A stretch of 64,000 nucleotides of DNA from Paenibacillus paridis (GTDB lineage: Bacteria; Bacillota; Bacilli; Paenibacillales; Paenibacillaceae): assembly GCF_006345825.1 (NCBI RefSeq), contig NZ_VCIX01000053.1, positions 1 to 64,000 of the forward strand, in the 5' to 3' direction. The notes under the pieces are model-generated. The model searched no databases. It saw only the letters and a program-made list of their open reading frames with translations, and was not told the origin of the DNA. Positions 47,399 to 55,427 of the stretch are shown here, piece by piece. A program made the translations under genes and the position numbers. Each line of letters opens with the position of its first letter. Position 1 is the stretch's first letter.

Positions 47399-48745
47399 CT
47401 ACTTGAGTATGGTTTTGTACACCTCAATCGCACGAGCGCGCGAGGCTTTTAGATCGACAATGGCACCGCTTTGGGGGAGATGTATTTCCTTATCGGACAA
47501 CGGGGCCAAATGAGGCAGCCAGCGGCGAATGTAGCTTCCGCTGGGATCATGAGTTTGAGACTGCGTTGCTGGGTTCATGATCCGGAAATAAGGCGCGGCA
47601 TCGTAGCCAAGCGATGAGCACCAAAGCCAGCCGCCACGGTTAAGCGTATTATCATAATCACTCAGATGATGGCGGAAATGCTCTTCTCCCAGCGTGAAGG
47701 GGCAAAGCAGGTTCTTGGTCAAGAACATCGCAACGACCATTCTCAGGCGATTAGGCAGCTCACCTGTCCGATTCAGCTGCGTCATAGCCGCATCAATAAT
47801 CGGAATGCCTGTTGCAGCGGTTTTCCATGACTCCAAGTGGGCATCCGACAAGGCCGACATATCCGTTAGATGCTCATAGCGGAAGAAATCTTCATGGTAC
47901 ATGGCTTGGTACAAGTAGAAGTCACGCCAAGCGAGCTGGCGATGCCAAGCTTCGGAACCAGGCAATCCTTGGGTTTGCTCGAACGCATAACGTGATGAGA
48001 TGGCCCCCGTATTTAAGAAGCGGGAAAGATTGCTCGTGTGGTTCTTTGCATAGGCATCGCGGCTATCATCATAAGAGGCGAGGCGCTCGCGGATGAAGCG
48101 TTCAAGCTTGTTCAGCGATTTAGGCGTTCCTTCTACATTTGTTTCGCCTAATGCGGAAGAGACGGAGTCAGGCAGTGCAAACTGCTGCGCGATACTGCTG
48201 CTGAGTTCATGAAGCGTTGAGAGCTCTTGAATGGTGATATGGCTCATTGGGCTGTAGCACTGCTGCATGTAGCTGCTCCACATGCGATAGAACGGCGTGA
48301 ATACTTTGTAGGGCTCCGTTCGGCGCGCAAATGCCGGGAAAGCTTCCATATCAGCTAGCGGCGCATCCGCAATTGGCATCCAGCGGCGTCCCAATCGGCG
48401 GGTAACCTGCTGAAGCTGCCCGTCCCGCTCACGGGCGTATGGCGTATAATCGGCATGGACGACGACTTCTTCGATGGGGTGGGCCTGCAGCAGGGCTTCA
48501 ACAATCGGTTTGGGCTCGCCATACAGCACATGGAGCTCCTTATCCGCATTGGAGTAGCTTTGCAGCAAGGAAGCGGCTTGCGCCATAAAGTTTCGGCCGC
48601 TATGGCTGCTTAGCCTGCTGCCCCCAGTCAACCTTGGATCTATAATGAGCAAGTGAATGCCAGGCATGTCTTGCTTCTTCAAGTAATCAAACGCTCGCAT
48701 ATCTGCTGTACGCAAATCCTTGCGATGAATAAATAAATACATCAA
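47399..48745 (-). CDS. phr: Deoxyribodipyrimidine photolyase (cryptochrome/photolyase family)
   Basis: This flavoenzyme repairs UV-induced cyclobutane pyrimidine dimers with blue light. The 448 residues contain an N-terminal antenna-binding Rossmann domain (LFIHRKDLRTADMRAFDYL, HSGRNFMAQAASLLQSY) and a C-terminal FAD-binding helical domain. Conserved stretches are SSRYAFEQ, WHRQLAWRDFYLYQAMYH, IIDAAMTQLNRTGELPNRLRM, DNTLNRGGWLWCSSLGYDAAPYFRI-type and MNPATQSQTHDPSGSYIRRW. It is a class I type enzyme. The ATG lies behind AAAGGAGC. The NlpC/P60 gene lies upstream on the same strand with a terminator between. Confidence 0.92.
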   Translation of the reverse strand: MMYLFIHRKDLRTADMRAFDYLKKQDMPGIHLLIIDPRLTGGSRLSSHSGRNFMAQAASLLQSYSNADKELHVLYGEPKPIVEALLQAHPIEEVVVHADYTPYARERDGQLQQVTRRLGRRWMPIADAPLADMEAFPAFARRTEPYKVFTPFYRMWSSYMQQCYSPMSHITIQELSTLHELSSSIAQQFALPDSVSSALGETNVEGTPKSLNKLERFIRERLASYDDSRDAYAKNHTSNLSRFLNTGAISSRYAFEQTQGLPGSEAWHRQLAWRDFYLYQAMYHEDFFRYEHLTDMSALSDAHLESWKTAATGIPIIDAAMTQLNRTGELPNRLRMVVAMFLTKNLLCPFTLGEEHFRHHLSDYDNTLNRGGWLWCSSLGYDAAPYFRIMNPATQSQTHDPSGSYIRRWLPHLAPLSDKEIHLPQSGAIVDLKASRARAIEVYKTILK

Positions 48746-48786
48746 GCAAAGCTCCTTTCAACTACCGCGGCAGCCTTGAAATGAAA

Positions 48787-48840
48787 CAGCAAAGCCGCAT
48801 GTCATTTGTCGTCTCAGGACAAAAAACTGCGGCTTTGCTG
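48787..48840 (-). terminator. Terminator of the NlpC/P60 gene
   Basis: The 13-base perfect stem CAGCAAAGCCGCA / TGCGGCTTTGCTG has a nested TTGTC/GACAA hairpin in its loop. On the minus strand it is followed by a short T-rich stretch. Confidence 0.75.
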
Positions 48841-48887
48841 GATGAGTCTACCTGTTAACCTTTGATGAGAAGGAATAGGTCACTCTA

Positions 48888-49361
48888 TTATCCGTTAGCA
48901 AGTGCTTGGAAAGACTCGTCATCCATGACGCGACGAGCAGTCACATAACGGTCTTCATAATAGGAGGAGTTCAGTTTGTCGGTTACAACGCCTCTGCTGG
49001 AGGACGAATGAGCAAACTTGCCATCTCCAATGTAAATGCCTACGTGGGATACGGTGCTGTTATTGCCACCAACGGTGTCAAAGAACACAAGATCTCCCGG
49101 AATTAGGTCGGCTTTAGCGACCTTCGTGCCTGCTTTCGCTTGCGAGCTGGACGTACGCGGAAGCTCAATGCCTAGTTTTTCGAACACAAAGCCCGTAAAA
49201 CCGGAGCAGTCAAAGCCTTTTGCTGTCGTTCCGCCGCTCTTGTACGGAGAACCAATAACATCATTAATAACTCCGTTTAGTTTGGAATCTGCGAACGCGC
49301 TGCCTGCTTGGAAAGCAAGTACGAGAACGAGACCCAGAAGTAGTGCAGTAACCTTTTTCAA
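48888..49361 (-). CDS. Secreted NlpC/P60 (C40) peptidoglycan endopeptidase
   Basis: The 157-residue protein starts with a clear signal peptide (MKKVTALLLGLVLVLAFQAGSAFADS, cleaved after AFA). The catalytic domain has Cys in TAKGFDCSGFTGFVFEKLG, His in VSHVGIYIGDGKFAHSSS, and DLVFFDT between them. Such enzymes cleave the D-Glu-DAP bond of wall peptides. There is no separate wall-binding domain. TTG 49361 is the start because GGAAGGAG ends 8 bases before it; a TTG six codons earlier would lie on the ribosome site. A c-di-AMP riboswitch occupies the leader. Confidence 0.92.
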   Translation of the reverse strand: MKKVTALLLGLVLVLAFQAGSAFADSKLNGVINDVIGSPYKSGGTTAKGFDCSGFTGFVFEKLGIELPRTSSSQAKAGTKVAKADLIPGDLVFFDTVGGNNSTVSHVGIYIGDGKFAHSSSSRGVVTDKLNSSYYEDRYVTARRVMDDESFQALANG

Positions 49362-49380
49362 TTGTGAAACTCCTTCCAAG

Positions 49381-49508
49381 GCCGACGAGGTTAGCTGTGG
49401 GGTTCGGTTGAAGGCTCCCTATGATTCCTCAGGCGCTGCACAAATGATCAGACGTCGGAATCAATTCACCCAAAGTGGTTCCCCCGTTTCCCCATAGGGA
49501 ATTAGGCT
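49381..49508 (-). promoter_or_regulatory. ydaO-yuaA (cyclic di-AMP) riboswitch
   Basis: On the minus strand the leader contains the conserved ydaO blocks in order: GCCTAATTCC, GGGGGAACCACTTTGGGTGA, ATAGGGAGCCTTCAACCGAA, CCC, CAGCTAACCTCGTCGGC. It ends about 20 bases before the TTG of an NlpC/P60 endopeptidase gene. These riboswitches usually turn off wall hydrolase and potassium genes when c-di-AMP is high. The position next to the ribosome site suggests translational or late transcriptional control. Confidence 0.93.
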
Positions 49509-49801
49509 GTTTTTTATTGCTTTGAGAAATATTCGATTATTTTCAATGATCTCCTGCCTTTACTGGCAAATTCTAATAATTCTCATGTAACCTTTTGACT
49601 ATTTGCTTCGTTTAATCGTTTTTTCTGTAATATAAACACACGTATGTAGTGCTTTCTGACTAATATTCACGTCTCAATTTCATTAATTATGTGGATTTGA
49701 TGTAAAATATACCGATTTGTCCTTTTGCGGCCTTGTTGCGCATGCTCGTCTTAAAGCCTATAAAAGGCGGCAGGTTAACCTTTTGCATCAAATATTAAAA
49801 A
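49509..49801. other. Upstream region of the riboswitch, no gene seen
   Basis: AT-rich sequence of about 290 bases. On the minus strand it must contain the promoter of the riboswitch/NlpC transcript, but no hexamer pair stood out. No reading frame has a ribosome site. Confidence 0.4.
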
Positions 49802-49887
49802 ACTCTCATGCAAATAACCTCCGGCCATGCTGGAGGTTATTTGCACGAGAGAGGTCGCAAAAAAGACCGTTCATGAGAACGGCCTCC
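49801..49887 (-). terminator. Two tandem terminators behind the stalk-domain protein gene
   Basis: Read on the minus strand, the first hairpin (49859-49886, GGCCGTTC / GAACGGTC, then six T) is followed by a very long second one (49802-49852). The second has a 14-base stem TGCAAATAACCTCC / GGAGGTTATTTGCA extended by CTCTC/GAGAG, then six T. Confidence 0.88.
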
Positions 49888-49904
49888 TGCAGATTGGACA
49901 TGAT

Positions 49905-50489
49905 TTACTTAGCAGTAATGACTTTCTCCGAAATCAGCTGCGGATCACCGTTCTTTTGTTCCATGTAGAAACGAAGCTTGTATTTGCCTGCGTACTTGAA
50001 ATCATACGAAATAACCTTGGAGCTGAACCAGAAGGTGTCCTTCTCAAGGAACTCCTTGAAGTCGTCATCGGATTGGCTGCGGCTGTCAATCGTCGTTTCT
50101 TTGTCATTTGGATCGACAAGAGTAACCTTGAACTCGGATAAGGCCACATTTAAATTATCGATTTGCGCTTGCACCAAAAACTTCTGGACGGTGCCTTTAT
50201 CCACTTGACCAAACATCGTGCGCTTCTCGTTCATTAGAAACATATGGACATTTGGCTTTTGGATGACGAGCTTCTTCTCACTGTTCTTCCATTGAATGAA
50301 AGCTTGCAGGGAATCACTGAGGGAACGGATGTTGATATAGACCTTATCATCTACCAATAAAGCTTCTTCAGATGAAGTCTTGTTATTATAAACGAATGTT
50401 ACCTTTTGAAATAATTTGTCAGCTGCAACTAATGAACCGCCCGATAGGAGCAAGGCCATAGATATAATAATCAGTTTTTTACGCATCAT
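49905..50489 (-). CDS. Secreted protein with copper-amine-oxidase-like stalk domain
   Basis: The 194-residue protein has a signal peptide (KKLIIISMALLLSGGSLVAA) and then one stalk-type domain: KVTFVYNNKTSSEEALLVDDKVYINIRSLSDSL and FIQWKNSEKKLVIQK, the pattern common in Paenibacillus surface proteins. The second half is a predicted beta sandwich (NVALSEFKVTLVDPNDKET, YKLRFYMEQKNGDPQLISEKVI). No catalytic motif is visible. The start is ATG 50489 or 50486, behind GGAGGAAACC on the minus strand. It is monocistronic with two terminators. Confidence 0.72.
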   Translation of the reverse strand: MMRKKLIIISMALLLSGGSLVAADKLFQKVTFVYNNKTSSEEALLVDDKVYINIRSLSDSLQAFIQWKNSEKKLVIQKPNVHMFLMNEKRTMFGQVDKGTVQKFLVQAQIDNLNVALSEFKVTLVDPNDKETTIDSRSQSDDDFKEFLEKDTFWFSSKVISYDFKYAGKYKLRFYMEQKNGDPQLISEKVITAK

Positions 50490-50567
50490 GTATAGGTTTC
50501 CTCCATTGTTTAATTTCTACCAATTATTTATACAGTGCTGCCTTCATTTAGTTGCGGTTATTTAAAA

Positions 50568-50614
50568 ATAAAAAACCCCTCTGATCCCCAGCGAGCTGGG
50601 GGTTAGAGGGGACG
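50568..50614 (-). terminator. Terminator of the 269-residue membrane protein gene
   Basis: On the minus strand CCCCTCTAACCCCCAGC pairs with GCTGGGGATCAGAGGGG and is followed by six T. Confidence 0.9.
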
Positions 50615-50626
50615 GCTGCCTCGTAC

Positions 50627-51436
50627 TTATTTGGATTGAAGCAGCTCGTATTGTGTTGCAATCGTCCATACCTTCATCAACGTACGGACGAGGTGATAGC
50701 CTTGATGGAGAATGAGCGCGAAGAGGCCCGCCCAAAGCATGGATAAGCTAGTGACCACAAGCCCCGCAGCAGCTCCAATCCCCCACATAATAAGCGATAT
50801 GGCCGCGTACACGAGGAAGTTCCGAAGGGCGTGCCATAAGGAGCGGAATACCCCTTCTCCAGAGGCTGCTCCTAGCTGCATGGCCAAAAATAACAGATGA
50901 AGCACTGTCGCCCACACCAGCCATATGGCTGCGCCAGGCAGAACATTTTGCAAAAGGTCGGGAATGGAGTTGCTCTCCAAAAGCGAATTGAGCGCGCGCG
51001 GGAGCAGCCACCAAGCGGGAGCTAGGGAAAGAACGGATTCCATCCAGTATAGCAGGACCACCGGCTTCCAGGTTTTGCGGATCCCCTCCAGGAATCGTGT
51101 TCCCTCGTCGGCTCTTGTTTGATTTAACGAGTAGAAGAGTCCGGCATTAAATAAGGGCGTCAGCAGCATTCGGATGAGCAGGAGACTGCCTAGCATCCAG
51201 ACATAAGGGGAAATGAGATCGGTCTTGAACAGCTGGAACTGGGCTTCCGTAAGGAAGGACTGAGCTGCCGTGTCGGAAGGATAGGCGCTTGGATAACGGC
51301 GCAGCAGCGGAGATACGATTGAATCAATGAAACGATAGAGAAAAAAGCCCCAAAGCAGTTGATAGAGAAATAATAAAATAACCAGATAAAAATGCTTTAC
51401 CGTTAGCCGCCAGCCTTGCTTCAAATAGATCTTCAT
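50627..51436 (-). CDS. Integral membrane protein, hypothetical
   Basis: The 269-residue protein has about six membrane segments (FYLVILLFLYQLLWGFFLYRF, VWMLGSLLLIRMLLTPLFNAG, VVLLYWMESVLSLAPAWWLLP, AAIWLVWATVLHLLFLAMQLG, LVYAAISLIMWGIGAAAGLVV, MLWAGLFALILHQGYHLV). The layout resembles DUF4013/YIP1-like membrane proteins but I cannot name a family. It lies 27 bases downstream of the M1 peptidase gene on the same strand, so the two probably form an operon. The ATG follows AAGGAGCGATAAACC. Confidence 0.7.
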   Translation of the reverse strand: MKIYLKQGWRLTVKHFYLVILLFLYQLLWGFFLYRFIDSIVSPLLRRYPSAYPSDTAAQSFLTEAQFQLFKTDLISPYVWMLGSLLLIRMLLTPLFNAGLFYSLNQTRADEGTRFLEGIRKTWKPVVLLYWMESVLSLAPAWWLLPRALNSLLESNSIPDLLQNVLPGAAIWLVWATVLHLLFLAMQLGAASGEGVFRSLWHALRNFLVYAAISLIMWGIGAAAGLVVTSLSMLWAGLFALILHQGYHLVRTLMKVWTIATQYELLQSK

Positions 51437-51463
51437 GGTTTATCGCTCCTTGAACGCAATTAC

Positions 51464-53479
51464 TTACCAGCTAAGCGAACCGAGAAGCCCTTCGATTAGC
51501 TTGACGGCGCCTAGGCTCCATCTTGTACGTTTTTCTTCAGGCAGCTGTGCCTGCATATAGTTGTTAATGAGCTTATTGTCGAGTACGTTGCTGTAATCCG
51601 GGTCGACGACCGCCCATTCAAGCGGAGCGGTATGCACCTGCGTATATTGAATATGAGATTCCTCGGCGCCCCAAAGCTTGGTTACTTTGCTGCCGTCGGT
51701 GAACTGCATGACGACTTTAATTTCGCCATTGCTGCCGCCGTTTTTCTTGACAAGGACGACCGATTCATAGAGCGAGTTCCCGTCTTGTATGACCGGGCGC
51801 ACATGGATCGACTCAATGGAGAAGTCGGCCATTTGATCGTCATATACATATTGGCTGAAATAGTCATGCCATTTAGTCTTGGTGACCTGCTCCACTACGC
51901 GCTGGAAGTCCGAGGTGGATGGATGCTTGAACTTATACTTTTGGAAGTAGGTGCGCAATATCTTCTGCATCATTCGGGAGCCAACCTGATTCTCAATGCC
52001 AATGAGGACCAGCTTTGCCCGCATGTAAACATTCTCGGCATACTGCGAGTGGCTGCCATAAGTCCATGACGATTGCTTGAGCGGTGCAGGGTCAGTCATG
52101 TAGCTGGCTTCCGTGCGAAGGTTCGCTTCCAACCCGTAAGCAGTCTCCATTACTTTATCCTCCGCATAGGAGGTAAAGCCCTCATCGAGCCAAGCTTCCT
52201 CGAACTCATTGGAGGCAACCATGCCATACCAGTACTGGTGGCCAATCTCATGAACGACCGTCCGCTCCAGATCATAGCCGGGATTATCCTTCTCGGCCGC
52301 GAATGCGGTAATGAGCGTAGGATATTCCATGCCGCCGGCACCGTTTGCCCCTTTTGGAGGCACGACGATAGAAAGCGTGCTGTATGGATATTCTCCGTAC
52401 CATTTCGCATAGCTCGACAGTGCTGACTTGGCAGCATGCATGTAACGGTCTTTCAGGGCGGCGTGTGCCGGGTCCAGATAAAGCTTTATGCGTACGCCGG
52501 GAATGCCGGTATCGGAGTAGGCGGTCTCTTCATATACAAAGTCCGGCGATGCCGACCAGGCAAAGTCATGCACGTCGTCGGCATAAAATTGGTAAACCTT
52601 CACCTGATCTTTCATTTCAATCGGTTTGGTCTGGAAGCCAGTGGCCGCAACCGTATACGCTTCCGGTACTTTGATCCGAACGCTGTAAATGCCAAAGTCG
52701 CTGTAAAACTCCGAGTTGCCATGATATTGGTGGACGTTCCAGCCTTCCGCTGCCCGGCCGCGCGTGCCGGCGGTTTCGTACACCGCAATTTTGGGAAACC
52801 ATTGGCCTGCCATGACAAAATTCCCGGAATAGCCCATGCGTGCAAAAACTTCCGGAAGCTTCACCTCATAGCCCATATGAAGCGTGACAGATTTCCCTGG
52901 AGCCACAGGCTCCGGCAAGCGGATTTTCGCCAGGCTGAAGTCTTCGGCATTGCCGTCATCCGGCTGTACGTATTGCAGGCGTGGCAGCAGGCTCTCGCCG
53001 TTAAGCGTCTCCAGCGTCAGCAGCTTCATATACCCTTGGCTGTTAATCGTTGCTTTGTCTTGGCGAAGCTTGCCCCCTGATTCCTTCATAAAGGTCGTCT
53101 TGTCCGAATGGAAGGCGTTCGGATAGAGGTGGAAGTACAGCTCGGATACTGTTTTTTTGCCTGGATTTGTCCAGGTCACGGTTTGGTCGCCGTTTAATTG
53201 CTTCGCATCGTCCAGCAAATGGACGCTGATATGGTACTCAACGACGCGTTTGCTGAGCTCTTGCGGTTTAGGCGTCATTACCGTGTTCGGCTCCTGCACG
53301 ACGGGCGGCTTGGCCGAATTTGGAGCAGGGGCAGACACTGGCTTGGCATTGGCGGCAGGGGCGAAGGCATAAGTATATTGGGATTGCCAAGCAGTCCCGA
53401 AGTCGTACCGCACAGACAAGCCGAGCATGACGACTGCGAGTATTACGAGCAAAAATCTTTTGAAATAGCGTGGAGTCAT
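51464..53479 (-). CDS. Extracellular M1 family metallopeptidase (gluzincin)
   Basis: The 671-residue protein has an N-terminal membrane helix or uncleaved signal (RFLLVILAVVMLGLSV), a Pro/Ala-rich linker (about 35-65), an M1 N-terminal beta domain, and the catalytic domain. The exopeptidase-like motif reads GGMEYPTLITAF (where aminopeptidases have GAMEN), and the zinc site is VVHEIGHQYWYG (His about 410 and 414), with Glu 18 residues on in FEEAWLDEGFTSYAE. The changed GAMEN motif makes the exact peptidase activity uncertain. ATG 53479 has GGGAGGG nine bases upstream. It heads a two-gene unit with a membrane protein. Confidence 0.9.
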   Translation of the reverse strand: MTPRYFKRFLLVILAVVMLGLSVRYDFGTAWQSQYTYAFAPAANAKPVSAPAPNSAKPPVVQEPNTVMTPKPQELSKRVVEYHISVHLLDDAKQLNGDQTVTWTNPGKKTVSELYFHLYPNAFHSDKTTFMKESGGKLRQDKATINSQGYMKLLTLETLNGESLLPRLQYVQPDDGNAEDFSLAKIRLPEPVAPGKSVTLHMGYEVKLPEVFARMGYSGNFVMAGQWFPKIAVYETAGTRGRAAEGWNVHQYHGNSEFYSDFGIYSVRIKVPEAYTVAATGFQTKPIEMKDQVKVYQFYADDVHDFAWSASPDFVYEETAYSDTGIPGVRIKLYLDPAHAALKDRYMHAAKSALSSYAKWYGEYPYSTLSIVVPPKGANGAGGMEYPTLITAFAAEKDNPGYDLERTVVHEIGHQYWYGMVASNEFEEAWLDEGFTSYAEDKVMETAYGLEANLRTEASYMTDPAPLKQSSWTYGSHSQYAENVYMRAKLVLIGIENQVGSRMMQKILRTYFQKYKFKHPSTSDFQRVVEQVTKTKWHDYFSQYVYDDQMADFSIESIHVRPVIQDGNSLYESVVLVKKNGGSNGEIKVVMQFTDGSKVTKLWGAEESHIQYTQVHTAPLEWAVVDPDYSNVLDNKLINNYMQAQLPEEKRTRWSLGAVKLIEGLLGSLSW

Positions 53480-53584
53480 TGAACGTTTCCCTCCCGTTGA
53501 CAAGCATCTAAAGCATGTATATGTTTGCTTTTCAAGGATTATTAGCTAAAATGGAATTATTGTATGGGGAAGGTGTGAAGACGC

Positions 53585-54109
53585 ATGACGGAAGAACAAG
53601 GACAGCCGGCTCAGCCGGAAAAGAAAGAAAAGAAATCACTGTCGCTCAATGTCGTGAGCAGCAAACAACATAAAGGTTTTGGAGCGGGTACGATCGATTT
53701 GAGCGCCGTTTCTTGTGTAATCATTGATGACGGAGTTGCTTATATCGATGTAGGCGCAATGCATGCGAAGAGCAAGGTGGAACGCGGCATTAAGTTTACG
53801 CCGAACAAAGAAGATACGCCGAATGGCCGCCAATGCTGGATCGTATGGGTAGCCGTCGACCGCAATGAGGAAGGCTCTTTCTATGCAGGAGCGACCGCAT
53901 GCGAGATGCTGATTGATTCGGAAGCGCGCCGCGGATGGAAAATTCTACCTGATCACGTGAACAAGCTCGACCAATCACTGAAGAGACGCTATAATCTGAG
54001 TGAGCTTGGCGAAGTGGAGAAGGGCGCACTACAGAAGCTGTTGGTTGAGCATAACCTAGAGTGGTGGGACCGCTCGCCTGAAGAGCTTAAGCAAGCCTTA
54101 AGCGTGTAG
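53585..54109 (+). CDS. ywhD: YwhD family protein
   Basis: The 174-residue protein matches B. subtilis YwhD by memory of its conserved blocks: KQHKGFGAGTIDLSAVSCVI, AYIDVGAMHAKSKVERGIKF, QCWIVWVAVDRNEEG, ATACEMLIDSEARRGWKILP and HVNKLDQSLKRRY. The family is soluble and of unknown function, widespread in Bacillales. A short Lys/Glu-rich N-terminal tail precedes the domain. The ATG lies behind GGGGAAGGTG. It is monocistronic, divergent from the M1 peptidase gene and followed by a terminator. Confidence 0.82.
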   Translation: MTEEQGQPAQPEKKEKKSLSLNVVSSKQHKGFGAGTIDLSAVSCVIIDDGVAYIDVGAMHAKSKVERGIKFTPNKEDTPNGRQCWIVWVAVDRNEEGSFYAGATACEMLIDSEARRGWKILPDHVNKLDQSLKRRYNLSELGEVEKGALQKLLVEHNLEWWDRSPEELKQALSV

Positions 54110-54164
54110 CTTCGGATTTCATGCCGGCAGGCGTTTAAGTTAGAAAAGAAAATAGTAGACGAGA

Positions 54165-54204
54165 GCCTCATCGTTCGTATTCATTTTACGAATGATGGGG
54201 TTTT
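54165..54204 (+). terminator. Terminator after ywhD
   Basis: CCTCATC.TTCGT pairs with ACGAA.GATGGGG, followed by four T. The stem also reads well on the minus strand. Confidence 0.75.
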
Positions 54205-54311
54205 GCGCGTGGATGGGGCGTTGTTTCGCGCTTGCGAAAATTATTTTTCGAATAGGTGCAGGGGAAAAGGGACGGGCACACGTCTATTAGGTTGGGAAGG
54301 AGGGGAGCGAC

Positions 54312-54869
54312 ATTCAAGAAGAGGATTGGATCAAGGCGGTACAGAAGGGCGGGCCCGAGCATTATGGCCCTTTCGTAACGGCCTATGGTCCTTATATATA
54401 TAGAACGGTCTTCGCAGTGCTGCATTCGCCGCATGACGCGGAGGATATTACGCAGGAAGTGCTGCTGCAAATTTATCGCTCCCTCCCGGATTGCCGCTTG
54501 GAAGGGCTGAAGACGTGGATTTACCGCATAGCCGTCAATCGAGCAATTGATTTCAAGCGAAGCAAAGCGCGGCGGCCTGAGGAGCTGGCCGATAGCGAGG
54601 CGATGTCGGAAAAGCTGCAGGAAGAATTTGCAGCTAACCCGGCGGCCGAGCTGATAGCGATCGAGCAAGCAGATAGGCGGCAGATTCGCGAGCGCGTGGA
54701 TGAAATGCCGAATAACTATCGCGAGGTTGTCGTTGCTTATTATATGGAAGACAAGTCGTATGAACAGATTTCTCTTGAAACGGGACTGGAGCGCAAAAGC
54801 GTGGAGTCCAGGCTTTACCGAGCTAGAAACTGGATGAAGCGCCATTGGCGGAGGGAGGATTTTGAATGA
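54312..54869 (+). CDS. ECF-type RNA polymerase sigma factor, probable AUU start
   Basis: The 185-residue protein has sigma region 2 (AVQKGGPEHYGPFVTAYGPYIYRTVFAVL, DAEDITQEVLLQIYRSLPDCR, LKTWIYRIAVNRAIDFKR) and region 4 (MPNNYREVVVAYYMEDKSYEQISLETGLERKSVESRLYRARNWM), both shown here by their parts. In-frame sequence back to the stop at 54288 contains no ATG, GTG, TTG or CTG. The first later one (GTG 54417) would remove half of region 2. AAGGAGG (54297-54303) is spaced eight bases from ATT 54312, so AUU is the likely start. The stop overlaps the anti-sigma ATG. Confidence 0.82.
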   Translation: MQEEDWIKAVQKGGPEHYGPFVTAYGPYIYRTVFAVLHSPHDAEDITQEVLLQIYRSLPDCRLEGLKTWIYRIAVNRAIDFKRSKARRPEELADSEAMSEKLQEEFAANPAAELIAIEQADRRQIRERVDEMPNNYREVVVAYYMEDKSYEQISLETGLERKSVESRLYRARNWMKRHWRREDFE

Positions 54870-55399
54870 GGAATGATCATGTGTCACCGGTGCAAATGCT
54901 TGCTTACCTGAAGGATCGTCTGCCTGAGGCTGACCGCGAGCAAGTGGAGCGGGAGCTGACGGCTTGCGATGAATGCTTGCAATTGTTTATTGGCATGATG
55001 GAATCGGCCGAGAATGAGCCGTTGTCTTCGCAGCCTGACTTTGCGCAGATGGAGAGACGAGTTGTTGCACAGCTGATAAGCGAGCAAGAGCCGCTTGAGC
55101 AAGAAGGGAAAGCGGAGAAAGCAGGTCAAGCATCTCGGAAAAATTCTGCCCGCCTGCGTTTGTGGCTTCAGCATCCGGCTACCCATTATACGATCGCAGC
55201 TTCTATTACGCTGCTGCTGCTTGCCAGCGGAACCTTTGCCTCCTTCTCTCAAAAGCTGGCTCAGCTTGATTTGAGTGAACATGAGCAGGTAGCGGTCCCG
55301 CCGCCAGCTGTAGGCAGGCCTTCGATATCGTGGTCGGACAAAATCGTAGATCAAACCGGATCCTGGCTGGACGGTCTGAAAGCATCTCGCTTTAAATAA
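54866..55399 (+). CDS. Anti-sigma factor with degenerate zinc-finger motif
   Basis: The 177 residues comprise an N-terminal cytoplasmic anti-sigma domain (about 1-60; MLAYLKDRLPEADREQVERELTACDECLQLF), a linker, one membrane helix (about 112-130; YTIAASITLLLLASGTFASF) and an extracellular tail. The usual HxxxCxxC zinc site reads ExxxCxxC (ELTACDEC), so the His ligand is missing. The start ATG overlaps the sigma factor stop (ATGA), which is translational coupling. It presumably holds the ECF sigma factor at the membrane until a signal releases it. Confidence 0.87.
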   Translation: MRNDHVSPVQMLAYLKDRLPEADREQVERELTACDECLQLFIGMMESAENEPLSSQPDFAQMERRVVAQLISEQEPLEQEGKAEKAGQASRKNSARLRLWLQHPATHYTIAASITLLLLASGTFASFSQKLAQLDLSEHEQVAVPPPAVGRPSISWSDKIVDQTGSWLDGLKASRFK

Positions 55400-55427
55400 A
55401 TGAAAATCGGAGAGGAATGAACCGACG

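Noticed and set aside
54240..54290. Possible autoregulatory ECF promoter ending in CGTCTA
   Set aside because: CGTC at 54281 looks like an ECF -10 element, but no AAC-type -35 lies 16-17 bases upstream.
54417..54419. GTG as the start of the ECF sigma factor
   Set aside because: It would delete the N-terminal half of sigma region 2 and has no ribosome site, whereas the upstream frame continues the homology to an ideal site.
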